Shown: one piece after another, positions 34,097 to 41,797 of the stretch
Position numbering within the stretch: position 1 is the first letter of the stretch
Layout of the letters: the number at the start of each line of letters is the position of its first letter
Origin: Puniceibacterium confluentis
GTDB lineage: Bacteria > Pseudomonadota > Alphaproteobacteria > Rhodobacterales > Rhodobacteraceae
DNA length: 64,000 bases
Direction of reading: 5' to 3'
NCBI RefSeq assembly: GCF_007923445.1
Contig: NZ_VOJI01000006.1
Location: 186,001-250,000, forward strand
Translations under genes and position numbers: made by a program
Notes under the pieces: generated by a model
What the model saw: only the letters and a program-made list of their open reading frames with translations
Databases searched by the model: none
Told to the model about the DNA's origin: nothing

Positions 34097-34758
34097 CGCG
34101 GGTGTTGCAGGCAGAACGGCGCGAGCCGGTTTCGGGAGAGACGCGGTCGTGCGTGGTTTTCCTGCATGGCTATGGGGCCAACGGCGCGGATCTGCTGGGT
34201 CTTGCCGATCCGCTGGGCGAGCATCTGCCGGATACGCTTTTCGTGGCGCCCGATGCGCCCGAAGCCTGTGCCGGGGCGCCCTTCGGGTTTCAGTGGTTTC
34301 CCATTCCCTGGATCGACAATTCCAGCGAAGAAGAGGCCGAGGCCGGTCTGGTCACCGCCGCCGCGGATCTGAATGCCTTTCTGGATGCGCTTATGGTGGA
34401 CGAGGATCTGCTGCCCGAGCAGGTCGTGCTGTTCGGATTTTCCCAGGGCACGATGATGTCGCTGCACGTGGCGCCGCGCCGCGAAGATCCGGTGGCGGGA
34501 ATCGTCGCCTTTTCCGGCCGGTTGCTGCAGCCGGAGTTGTTGGCGGATGAGGCGCAATGCCGCCCGCCGGTGCTGCTGGTGCATGGGGATGCCGACGAGG
34601 TGGTGCCGCCGCAAGCGCTGCCACAGGCGGCCGAAGCGCTGCAGGAAGCGGGATGGAAAGAGGTCTTTGCGCATGTGATGAAGGGCACCGGCCATGGCAT
34701 CGCGCCGGACGGGCTTTCGGTGGCGCTGGCCTTCATGCGCGACAAGTGCGGGTTGTGA
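34093..34758 (+). CDS. serine esterase / phospholipase-carboxylesterase family alpha/beta hydrolase
   Basis: 221-residue cytosolic alpha/beta hydrolase of the YpfH/EstB type. CVVFLHGYGANGADLLGLA gives the oxyanion-hole strand. The nucleophile is Ser117 in GFSQGT, Asp168 lies in HGDADEVVP, and His201 in GTGHGI completes the triad. The natural ester is unknown. The ATG overlaps the glycosylase stop (ATGA), indicating coupling. Confidence 0.9.
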   Translation: MTRVLQAERREPVSGETRSCVVFLHGYGANGADLLGLADPLGEHLPDTLFVAPDAPEACAGAPFGFQWFPIPWIDNSSEEEAEAGLVTAAADLNAFLDALMVDEDLLPEQVVLFGFSQGTMMSLHVAPRREDPVAGIVAFSGRLLQPELLADEAQCRPPVLLVHGDADEVVPPQALPQAAEALQEAGWKEVFAHVMKGTGHGIAPDGLSVALAFMRDKCGL

Positions 34759-34814
34759 CCGGGGGCCGGGTCTGATCCGGGATCAGGGCCGGGCGCCAGG
34801 GTACTCTCCCGGCG

Positions 34815-37028
34815 TCAGAGAATCGTGACCCAGTCGTCGAGCTGAGCATCATCTTCGCCAAGGTCGCCCTGCAAATGGATCATCCGGTGGTCGCTCAGCA
34901 TCAGCGTGGTCATCAGATCCTCGCCCGTGCCGGACTGCCGGACGGTGATGTCCGAGAGCGATGCATCGTGACGCCCGTCAAGGGTGATCAAGTCCCGCCC
35001 GGGGGTGAAATCGGTGATGGTCGTCTCGAACGGTTTTGACGTCGCGAAATGGAACGTGTCCCGGCCATAGCCGCCGGACACCTCGTTGATGCCCGCGCCG
35101 GCGTTGAGCCAGTCGCTGTTCGGGCCGCCCGAAAGGGTGTCGTCGCCGCCGCCGCTCTTGAGCGTATCCGCGCCTCTGCCGCCTTTCAGAAGGTCCGCGC
35201 CGCTTTCGCCGGTGATCCAGTCATCACCCGCGCCGCCGGTGAGGTAGTCATCACCCTCGCGCCCCCTGAGCACATCCTCTCCGGCCCGCCCCACGATCGA
35301 ATCCTCGTCGCGCCCGCCGTTCAGCGTGTCCGCGCCGCGTCCGCCGATCAGCGTGTCGTTGCCGGTATACCCCTTGAGAAGGTTCTGGCCGTGCTGAAGG
35401 GTCAGATAGTCGTGCGAATGCAGCCCTTCGGCAGAGTGTTCGACAGGATCATTATCATTGCTCTGGGCATCGACAGATGCGGCCGCCTCGGGCAGCGGGT
35501 CGGGCAGGTTGGCATAGGTGCGAAAGGCCTCTGTCGGGTCGATGCCGGTGAGACGCAGTTGCATGATCTCGCCCTCGTCCAGCCGCACGGTCAGGAAGCC
35601 GTCTTCATGCACCTCGGCAGGGTCCAGGTCGCGCAACTCGGCGGTCGACACATTGCTTCCGACCGCATCCGAACCGGCAACGCCAAGAACCTGTGCCGAC
35701 AGGGATTCAAATCCGGTGATCAGGCCGGAAATGTCGATCTCGGTTTCCGCAGTGCTGTCAGTCGTCGACGCCAGGAAGAACACCAACTCGCCGTCGCCGT
35801 AAAACGCATGTACGTCCAGCGCGTTCAACGCGGCCTCGGTCTGGTCGGGGTGTGACGCCAGGTCGATCACGGTCTTTCCCGGGATCGTGTCGCTCATCAG
35901 GCGGAACATCACTCCGGAAGGGGTCAACGCAGTGTGGCTGTGGCCCATGCTGAAGGCGTTGTCCGAATTCTGCAGGAGCGGCCAAGCATAAGCGGCATCA
36001 ACGCCACTTTCCAACATTTGCTCGACCATATTGAGCATCTCATGCGCCTGAAACAAACCATAGTCATCGTGCCGTTCAAAGGCGGATGTCGATGCCGACT
36101 GGTTCCATTCGGTCAGGTATATATCCAGATCCTCGAATTCTTGGCCCCATGTGCCGTTTATCACGTCCAGCATATATCCGCGCTGATCCGGAATGGCAGG
36201 TTCCTTGGAATAGACATGTGCCACAATTCCATCGACCTGTTCGATGGTGGATTCATCGAAATTGCTCATCACGATTTCATTCGCGATTTCTGTCCAGTTC
36301 GGCCGCCCGGATCCGCGAATGACGTCATCGCCGAGATCCAGATCATATTGCCCATTCAGATCGTCCAGCACATCCTGTGCGTCCCAGTTTTCATACTGTT
36401 GGTTGAGCGATGCGTAGCCAAAGTCGGTGCCCATCTGGACAACAACATCAATCGCGCCGGTGGCGGTGTCATATACCTCGGCGACCAGGCGCAGTTCGTC
36501 ATCTATCACCCGCGACATCCCGGCAGACAGACGGCCATACTCCATCGAGTTCATGCGCCCCGATCCCCAGTATTCGTTGCCGATCTCGAAGGCCGCAATC
36601 GGTGCGTCGCCATAGACACCGGTAACCACGTCATGGACAAACTCGCGCAGGACAACTTCGTCGAACCCCGGCACGCGGTCGCCGTTGGCATCCACATCCT
36701 CGGACAGCATGGTGCGGGTCGGCACGACGATGGTCACTGTTGCGCCAACGTCCGCGGCCATGGACATGAAATCGGACAGGGGAATGAAATCCTGAGTGAC
36801 GCCATTTTCATTGCCGGTAACAGTCGGGGAGTCCGGATTGGATATATCGAAATACTCTTCTGTCAGTGAGCCGCCGGGATATCGCAATGACGTGACACCC
36901 AGATCGGTGACCAATTCGGTATATGAACCCTCTCCTTCCGTATAACCGCGCGGCGCAAGTATATTGCCACCAAATAGGGCATCGGTCGCCCGTTCACCTG
37001 ACTGGCTGAATAAACGAAGACGGGGCAT
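34815..37028 (-). CDS. RTX calcium-binding protein with glycoside-hydrolase-like N-terminal domain, predicted type I secretion substrate
   Basis: 737 residues with no N-terminal signal peptide. Residues 15-390 look like a clan GH-A TIM barrel: AAFEIGNEYWGSG places an Asn-Glu pair at 151-152 (acid/base position) and LDIYLTEWNQ places Glu307 (nucleophile position). SLRYPGGSLTEEYF near 48-60 recalls arabinofuranosidase/GH39-GH79-like barrels. Residues 400-500 form a beta domain as in those families. Residues about 551-656 hold roughly ten degenerate RTX nonapeptides (GGxGxDxL), and the Asp-rich C-terminus fits type I export. No ABC/MFP exporter genes lie nearby. Base composition drops below that of its neighbours, suggesting transfer. 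The ATG at 37028 has GAGAG 6 nt upstream. Confidence 0.82.
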   Translation of the reverse strand: MPRLRLFSQSGERATDALFGGNILAPRGYTEGEGSYTELVTDLGVTSLRYPGGSLTEEYFDISNPDSPTVTGNENGVTQDFIPLSDFMSMAADVGATVTIVVPTRTMLSEDVDANGDRVPGFDEVVLREFVHDVVTGVYGDAPIAAFEIGNEYWGSGRMNSMEYGRLSAGMSRVIDDELRLVAEVYDTATGAIDVVVQMGTDFGYASLNQQYENWDAQDVLDDLNGQYDLDLGDDVIRGSGRPNWTEIANEIVMSNFDESTIEQVDGIVAHVYSKEPAIPDQRGYMLDVINGTWGQEFEDLDIYLTEWNQSASTSAFERHDDYGLFQAHEMLNMVEQMLESGVDAAYAWPLLQNSDNAFSMGHSHTALTPSGVMFRLMSDTIPGKTVIDLASHPDQTEAALNALDVHAFYGDGELVFFLASTTDSTAETEIDISGLITGFESLSAQVLGVAGSDAVGSNVSTAELRDLDPAEVHEDGFLTVRLDEGEIMQLRLTGIDPTEAFRTYANLPDPLPEAAASVDAQSNDNDPVEHSAEGLHSHDYLTLQHGQNLLKGYTGNDTLIGGRGADTLNGGRDEDSIVGRAGEDVLRGREGDDYLTGGAGDDWITGESGADLLKGGRGADTLKSGGGDDTLSGGPNSDWLNAGAGINEVSGGYGRDTFHFATSKPFETTITDFTPGRDLITLDGRHDASLSDITVRQSGTGEDLMTTLMLSDHRMIHLQGDLGEDDAQLDDWVTIL

Positions 37029-37472
37029 TTTGTACTCTCTATTTCCACAATTGGCGTAGAGAGACATTGAGATTTTGCCGAATTATTCGATAGACCGGCA
37101 GGCGGGTAACGAATTGCGACGCCGAATAGACGCATATCCAGCCGGATAGATCTCTGACCTTAACGGGCGTCTGTGCATCCGATCACGCCAGGTATCGCAG
37201 TCGTGACACGATCCGTTCTGGCCGCGGAAGCCATTGTTCGGCAGTCTGAAAGCAGGGTCCGAAAACTGAGTCGGCGGGTGGTTGGATTGGATCGCGTCAG
37301 CGGATGTGCCTGTCATTCCGGCGTTACCGATCCTGCCGTATCCTGGGGCGGACACTCCATATGGCGGGACTTGCCAGAAGGCTTCCGCGATATATAGTGA
37401 TCTGAGGCTAGGGCGGGGTGTCCTGCTCTGGTGTCGCGGAAACGGGCAGGCAGTGCAGGAGACGAGTCCCCC
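37029..37472. other. 444-bp intergenic region without a gene
   Basis: Divergent gap between the RTX gene and the HNH gene; it should contain both promoters. The half next to the RTX gene is A/T-richer than the rest of the window. Open frames here (about 90 codons at most) have no recognisable sequence. I see no terminator-like hairpin or RNA gene. Confidence 0.6.
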
Positions 37473-38057
37473 ATGGATGGCGATTTCAGAACAGCTTTTG
37501 TACGGGAGCCGGGGGCTCTCAGGCAGAATCCGGCGCTCGTGCTGAACGCGGATTACCGGCCGTTGTCATACTATCCGCTCAGCCTCTGGCCCTGGCAGGA
37601 GGCGGTCAAGGCGGCGTTTCTCGACCGGGTCGACATCGTGGCCGAATATGACGAGGTGGTCAGAAGCCCCTCGATGACGCTGCGGATCCCCAGCGTCGTG
37701 GTCCTGAAAGATTATGTAAAACCTCAAAAGCGCGTGGCCTTCACGCGCTTTAATCTTTTTCTGCGGGACGAATTTCGCTGCCAGTATTGTGGCGGCAAGG
37801 GGGATCTGACCTTTGACCACGTGGTGCCCCGTGCCAGCGGCGGCATCACCAGCTGGGAAAACGTCGTTGCCGCCTGTGCGCCCTGCAATCTGCGCAAGGG
37901 TTCCAAGAGCCTGCGTCAGGCCGGGCTGAGCCTGCGCAAGCCGCCGCGACAGCCGCGCTCGGAAGAACTGCGCAACATGGGGCGTCGGTTTCCCCCCAAC
38001 CACCTGCACGACAGCTGGATGGATTTTCTCTACTGGGATGCCGAGCTGGAGGCGTGA
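37473..38057 (+). CDS. HNH endonuclease domain protein
   Basis: 194-residue protein widely conserved in alphaproteobacteria. The N-terminal part (ALVLNADYRPLSYYPLSLWPWQEAVKAAFLDRVDIV) is a conserved partner domain. The C-terminal half is the HNH/McrA-type nuclease with two zinc CxxC knuckles (FRCQYCGG and CAPCN) around LTFDHVVPRASGGITSWENVVAAC, giving the catalytic DH and N. No methylase is adjacent, so restriction is unlikely; a housekeeping role is unproven. The frame is open further upstream, but the ATG at 37473 fits the conserved start. Confidence 0.88.
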   Translation: MDGDFRTAFVREPGALRQNPALVLNADYRPLSYYPLSLWPWQEAVKAAFLDRVDIVAEYDEVVRSPSMTLRIPSVVVLKDYVKPQKRVAFTRFNLFLRDEFRCQYCGGKGDLTFDHVVPRASGGITSWENVVAACAPCNLRKGSKSLRQAGLSLRKPPRQPRSEELRNMGRRFPPNHLHDSWMDFLYWDAELEA

Positions 38058-38270
38058 GCTGACAAGACAGGTGCGGAGCCATCAGAGCCGGCCGGGCAGC
38101 GGTGATCGGGTCGGCTACGACATTTCCCGATTCGACGAATGCGGGCCAATTGTGCCGTGCCAGAACGAAGCTCCGGTCGTGACCGAGGGCGCGGCCAACG
38201 ACACGGGAATGTTCTGACGAATGCCGGACGGGCGGAGACACACAAGGCCCGCCTCGATGTCAGCGCGCAC

Positions 38271-38295
38271 AAAAAAGCCGCCCGAAGGCGGCCTT
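38271..38295 (-). terminator. intrinsic terminator after the bactofilin gene
   Basis: On the minus strand, a GGCCGCC/GGCGGC stem with a TTCG tetraloop is followed by six T. It begins 25 bp beyond the bactofilin stop, facing the convergent HNH gene. Confidence 0.85.
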
Positions 38296-38319
38296 TGGTC
38301 TTGCCGGGGCTGAGAAACC

Positions 38320-38829
38320 TCAGCCGTCCTGCTGGGCCTTCGCCGCGGGCTGCGGCTGGCCGGACGGTACCGGGCCACGACCCTTGCCCGACAGCGGATC
38401 GTCCTGACGCTGAACCGAGCCCTCGAAATGCGCGCCGGATTCAATCGCGATGGTCTTGTGGATGATGTCACCCTCGACCCGCGCTGTGGCTGTCAGACGC
38501 ACCTTGAGGCCACGCACCCGACCAACGATGCGGCCATTGACCACAACATCATCCGCGGTCACTTCGCCTTTGATCGTCGCGGTTTCGCCCACGGTCAGCA
38601 AATGGGCACGAATGTCACCTTCGACTGTGCCCTCGACCTGGATGTCTCCGGTGGTCTTGAGATTGCCGGTGATGTGCAGGTCGCTGGACAAAACCGACGC
38701 CGGCGGCTTGGCCTTGGGCGCAGAAGCCTTGAACTCGTTGGGCGAGGGGCGGGGCATCTCGGGGGCTGCCGGTTTGGCGTTCTCATCGGCCTTGTGGCCG
38801 GGCTCGTTGATTTTGCTTTTAGAAAACAT
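38320..38829 (-). CDS. bactofilin
   Basis: 169-residue cytoskeletal polymer protein. A disordered Lys/Pro-rich N-terminus (about 45 residues) precedes the bactofilin beta-helix: SSDLHITGNLKTTGDIQVEGTVEGDIRAHLLTVGETATIKGEVTADDVVVNGRIVGRVRGLKVRLTATARVEGDIIHKTIAIESGAHFEGSVQR. A Pro/Gln tail ends it. Bactofilins assemble without nucleotide at the membrane and position cell-wall enzymes. Its start lies inside the 3' end of the upstream M23 peptidase gene (11-bp overlap), a pairing known from stalk and shape systems of other alphaproteobacteria. Confidence 0.93.
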   Translation of the reverse strand: MFSKSKINEPGHKADENAKPAAPEMPRPSPNEFKASAPKAKPPASVLSSDLHITGNLKTTGDIQVEGTVEGDIRAHLLTVGETATIKGEVTADDVVVNGRIVGRVRGLKVRLTATARVEGDIIHKTIAIESGAHFEGSVQRQDDPLSGKGRGPVPSGQPQPAAKAQQDG

Positions 38830-40126
38830 CGTTTGCAGCCTTGATATAGATCATGGGATTGACGGCTTCACCGCCGACGCGCACCTCATAGTGCAAATGC
38901 GTGCCGGTGGAGCGTCCTGTGTTTCCCATATCACCGATACGATCCCCGCGCGAGACCCTTTGGCCGACCTTCACGCGGATTTTCGACTGGTGGGCGTACC
39001 GCGTCTCGATTCCGAATTCGTGCTGGATTTTGACAAGTCGCCCGTAACCCGACTGCCAGCCCGCGTGTGTCACGACACCATCGGCGGTGGCATAGATCGC
39101 CGTGCCATGCGGGGCGGCGAAATCGGTGCCTGCGTGCAGGCGGCCCCAGCGATACCCATACCCCGAGGTGAAGCGGAATGCATCCTTCAGCGGCGAAGCA
39201 AAGGGGGCTTTCTGTGCAGCGATGCGGTACAGGTTCAAGCGGTCCATCTCACCCAGAATACGATTGGCCCGCTGGGTGTCGCCGCGCGGGTCTTGACCCC
39301 GGGTGGACAGCGACAACGGCATCAGCGGGCCGCCCTGGCCGGAATACCCGCTGCGCACCTTGTCGATGATGCGGTCGGGGTCCATGCCGGCGGCGGTGAA
39401 CATCTTGTCCAGCGGCTTGACCGACACGGTCATGGCATCTTCCAGTTGACGGAAGATGGTGTCGTTCTGAATTTCCATCTGGCGGATTTCGGCGGCCATC
39501 TCGTCGGCGCGGATCAGGGCGTCCTGTGCGTCGGCCACAACCTGATCGCGCTCCGCCGCGGTGCGGGCCAGTGCGTCGGACAGGAAATCCATCGTGCTGT
39601 CGGCCTGGGCCAGTCCGGCGCTTGCCAGATCATTGGCGCCGCCGGCCTGAAGCGCGGCCATCTTTTCAGTCAGTTCCGCACGTTTCTTCATCGTCTCGCG
39701 CAGGGTCGCCTGCACCACTTCGATGCCGGTTTCCATTTCGCTCCGGCGGGTTTCGGAATCGAGCAGTTGCGACTGCATGATCGAAACCTGAGCCAGCGCG
39801 GTGTTGAAACGTTCCTGAGCCGCCAGCGCCTCGGACGAGCGTTCGTCGCGTTCGCGGCTGAGCGCGTTGAGGCGTTGCTGATAGGTCTGCTGATCCCGCT
39901 TGGCCTGTTCGCGGAAGTTCCCGGCGCCGATGCTGTCCATCAGCAGGATCGCCGTGGCGATGATCGTCCAGGAGACGACCAGCGAGCCACCCACAAAGGC
40001 GATGGCCTGCGTTTCGGATTTCAAACGGATGAATCTGGTGTCGGTATCTGACCGCAGAAAAAGCCGCCGTTCTGGAAAGTACCGCTGCAATAGCGCATGT
40101 GTCTTGATCGCGAGACGCGTTCTCAT
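38819..40126 (-). CDS. membrane-anchored M23 peptidoglycan endopeptidase with coiled coil
   Basis: 435 residues. One membrane segment near 43-63 (AFVGGSLVVSWTIIATAILLM) follows a basic cytosolic N-terminus. A long periplasmic coiled coil (about 70-165, with repeated Q/R/E heptads such as RDQQTYQQRLNALSRERDERSSEALAAQERFN) comes next. The C-terminal LytM/M23 zinc peptidase domain shows HAGTDFAAPHGTAIYATADGVVTHAG (HxxxD) and GTHLHYEVR (HxH). All zinc ligands are present, so it should be active. Layout and linkage match the LmdC-type partners of bactofilins. The frame is open 255 bp further upstream; the ATG at 40126 fits the family and follows AAGGA. Confidence 0.9.
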   Translation of the reverse strand: MRTRLAIKTHALLQRYFPERRLFLRSDTDTRFIRLKSETQAIAFVGGSLVVSWTIIATAILLMDSIGAGNFREQAKRDQQTYQQRLNALSRERDERSSEALAAQERFNTALAQVSIMQSQLLDSETRRSEMETGIEVVQATLRETMKKRAELTEKMAALQAGGANDLASAGLAQADSTMDFLSDALARTAAERDQVVADAQDALIRADEMAAEIRQMEIQNDTIFRQLEDAMTVSVKPLDKMFTAAGMDPDRIIDKVRSGYSGQGGPLMPLSLSTRGQDPRGDTQRANRILGEMDRLNLYRIAAQKAPFASPLKDAFRFTSGYGYRWGRLHAGTDFAAPHGTAIYATADGVVTHAGWQSGYGRLVKIQHEFGIETRYAHQSKIRVKVGQRVSRGDRIGDMGNTGRSTGTHLHYEVRVGGEAVNPMIYIKAANDVF

Positions 40127-40392
40127 CCAGTCCAGTTCCTTATTCCGTCCCAACTCCAGCGCTCGGTTCCCCGTCCGGCGCCTTGCGGTCGGGCTTACCG
40201 GTCCATTCACTTTTTCGCAACATTTTTGGCCGGATGATTCGGCCTGACAGGCACAAAAGCGCCAAAGCGGCAAAAATCCGCCTATTCCAATGGCTTCCGC
40301 AAAACATGCAGGCTGGGCAGAGTTCAGCACGTGTAGCGAGAGTGCGGCACGAACTTCGGAGTGATTAAATATGCGGCACAATCACGCGGCGT

Positions 40393-41226
40393 TCAGTCAG
40401 CAACGTCCTCTGTCAGCGGCCAGTAGAAATCCGGCGGCAGACCGGCGTCGGCGCGCTTTTCCTCGTTGAAGGGCGGCTTGAGCAGGCCGTGGAAATGCTT
40501 GCGCACCAGGGCGTGAAAAACTGGCTTGGGGTCGGTGTTGTCGCGGCCGCACAGAAAATGAAACCATTTGGAGCCATAGGCGACATGCGCGACCTCTTCG
40601 CCGTAAATGGTCTCGAGCGCGGCAACAGCCCGGGTCGCGCCCACCTTGCGGAACAGCGCGATCATGCCGGGTGTCACATCCAGCCCCCGGGCCTCGAGCA
40701 CCATCGGCACCACGGCCAGTCGGGCCAGCAGGTCCTCGGCGGTGTCTTCGGCGGCGCGCCACATCCCGGCATGGGCGGGCAAGGCACCGTAAAAGCTGCC
40801 TTCCTCTTCAAGGCAGTCACACATCAGTTGGAAATGCTTGGATTCGTCGTCCGCCGCCTTGACCCAGTCGTCATAGAAACCGGCCGGCATCGGGACGTGG
40901 GAAAACCGGGCGATGAGGTCCCAGTGCAGATCGACGGCGTTCAGTTCGATATGCGCCACGGCGTGCAAAAGCGCGATGCGCCCCTGTGGACTGCCGGGTT
41001 TGCGTTTGGGCATCGCGCGCGGATCAAGCAGTTCCGGCGCATCCGGACGCGCCGGGCGCAGAGGCGGCGCGCCGTGGCCCACGGCGGGCAGGGTTCCGTC
41101 GGCACGGGCGGCAAACCACTCCGCCGCATGGGCGCGCGACTTTGCGGTCTTGGCGCGCCCGTCGGCGGTGGTCAGAACATCCAGAGCCCGTTCGCACAGT
41201 GTCGGTTCCGCTGGAAACCGGCTCAC
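40393..41226 (-). CDS. DUF455 ferritin-like domain protein
   Basis: 277-residue protein. The helical region contains HAVAHIELNAVDLHWDLIARF, WVKAADDESKHFQLMCDCLEEEG, MVLEARGLDVTPGM and ETIYGEEVAHVAYGSKWF, giving the repeated E...ExxH metal-binding pattern of di-iron ferritin-like proteins. Function is unknown; some relatives are linked to tRNA or rRNA modification or redox stress, but that is not certain. It overlaps the peroxiredoxin gene bcp by 4 bp (ATGA), so an oxidative-stress connection is plausible. Confidence 0.85.
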   Translation of the reverse strand: MSRFPAEPTLCERALDVLTTADGRAKTAKSRAHAAEWFAARADGTLPAVGHGAPPLRPARPDAPELLDPRAMPKRKPGSPQGRIALLHAVAHIELNAVDLHWDLIARFSHVPMPAGFYDDWVKAADDESKHFQLMCDCLEEEGSFYGALPAHAGMWRAAEDTAEDLLARLAVVPMVLEARGLDVTPGMIALFRKVGATRAVAALETIYGEEVAHVAYGSKWFHFLCGRDNTDPKPVFHALVRKHFHGLLKPPFNEEKRADAGLPPDFYWPLTEDVAD

Positions 41227-41684
41227 AATGCCTGCACCGCCGCCAGCACCTCTTCGGCATGGCCCGGCACCTTGACCTTGCGCCAGGCACGGGCAATGTC
41301 ACCGCGTGCGTCGATCAGAAAGGTAGAGCGTTCGATGCCCATGAAAGTTTTTCCATACATCGACTTTTCCTTCCAGACTCCAAATCTTTCACTGATGTCA
41401 GCGCCTTCGTCCGACAACAGCGGCACCGTCAGGTTCTTTTTCGCCATGAATTTATCGTGACTCGCGATGCTGTCCTTGGAAATGCCGTAGACCCTGACGC
41501 CAAGCGCGTTAAATTCCGGCAGAAGGGCCGAAAACGCCTCGTTCTCCTTTGTGCAGCCCGAGGTGTCGTCACGCGGATAAAAGAACAGGACCACAGGCGA
41601 GGGGCGCAGGGCGGACAGGGTCACCGGGTCTCCACCCGTTACAGGCAAGGTGAAGTCTGGGGCGGTCTTGACGGTGTCGGTCAT
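41223..41684 (-). CDS. bcp: thioredoxin-dependent thiol peroxidase Bcp, single-cysteine form
   Basis: Peroxiredoxin of the Bcp/PrxQ group, 153 residues, reducing peroxides in the cytosol. The peroxidatic cysteine is Cys44 in YPRDDTSGCTKENEAF. E. coli Bcp has a second Cys five residues on; here that place is Asn-Glu-Ala and the whole protein has only one Cys, so it must use a 1-Cys mechanism with an external thiol. The first gene of a pair with the DUF455 gene; diverges from the AsmA-like gene. Confidence 0.92.
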   Translation of the reverse strand: MTDTVKTAPDFTLPVTGGDPVTLSALRPSPVVLFFYPRDDTSGCTKENEAFSALLPEFNALGVRVYGISKDSIASHDKFMAKKNLTVPLLSDEGADISERFGVWKEKSMYGKTFMGIERSTFLIDARGDIARAWRKVKVPGHAEEVLAAVQAL

Positions 41685-41797
41685 GTCTGGGCTTTCCTGC
41701 GGGTGTTTCGAGGGTGCGCCGGTTCATCTGAGACTGTGAGGCCGGCGACGACGGCTGTGGATGAGGGCGAGTATAACGCGATGCGACCGGGCTGCCA

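Noticed and set aside
37083-37355. Small minus-strand frame upstream of the RTX gene
   Set aside because: 90 codons with no motif and a composition unlike that of neighbouring genes; more likely promoter region.
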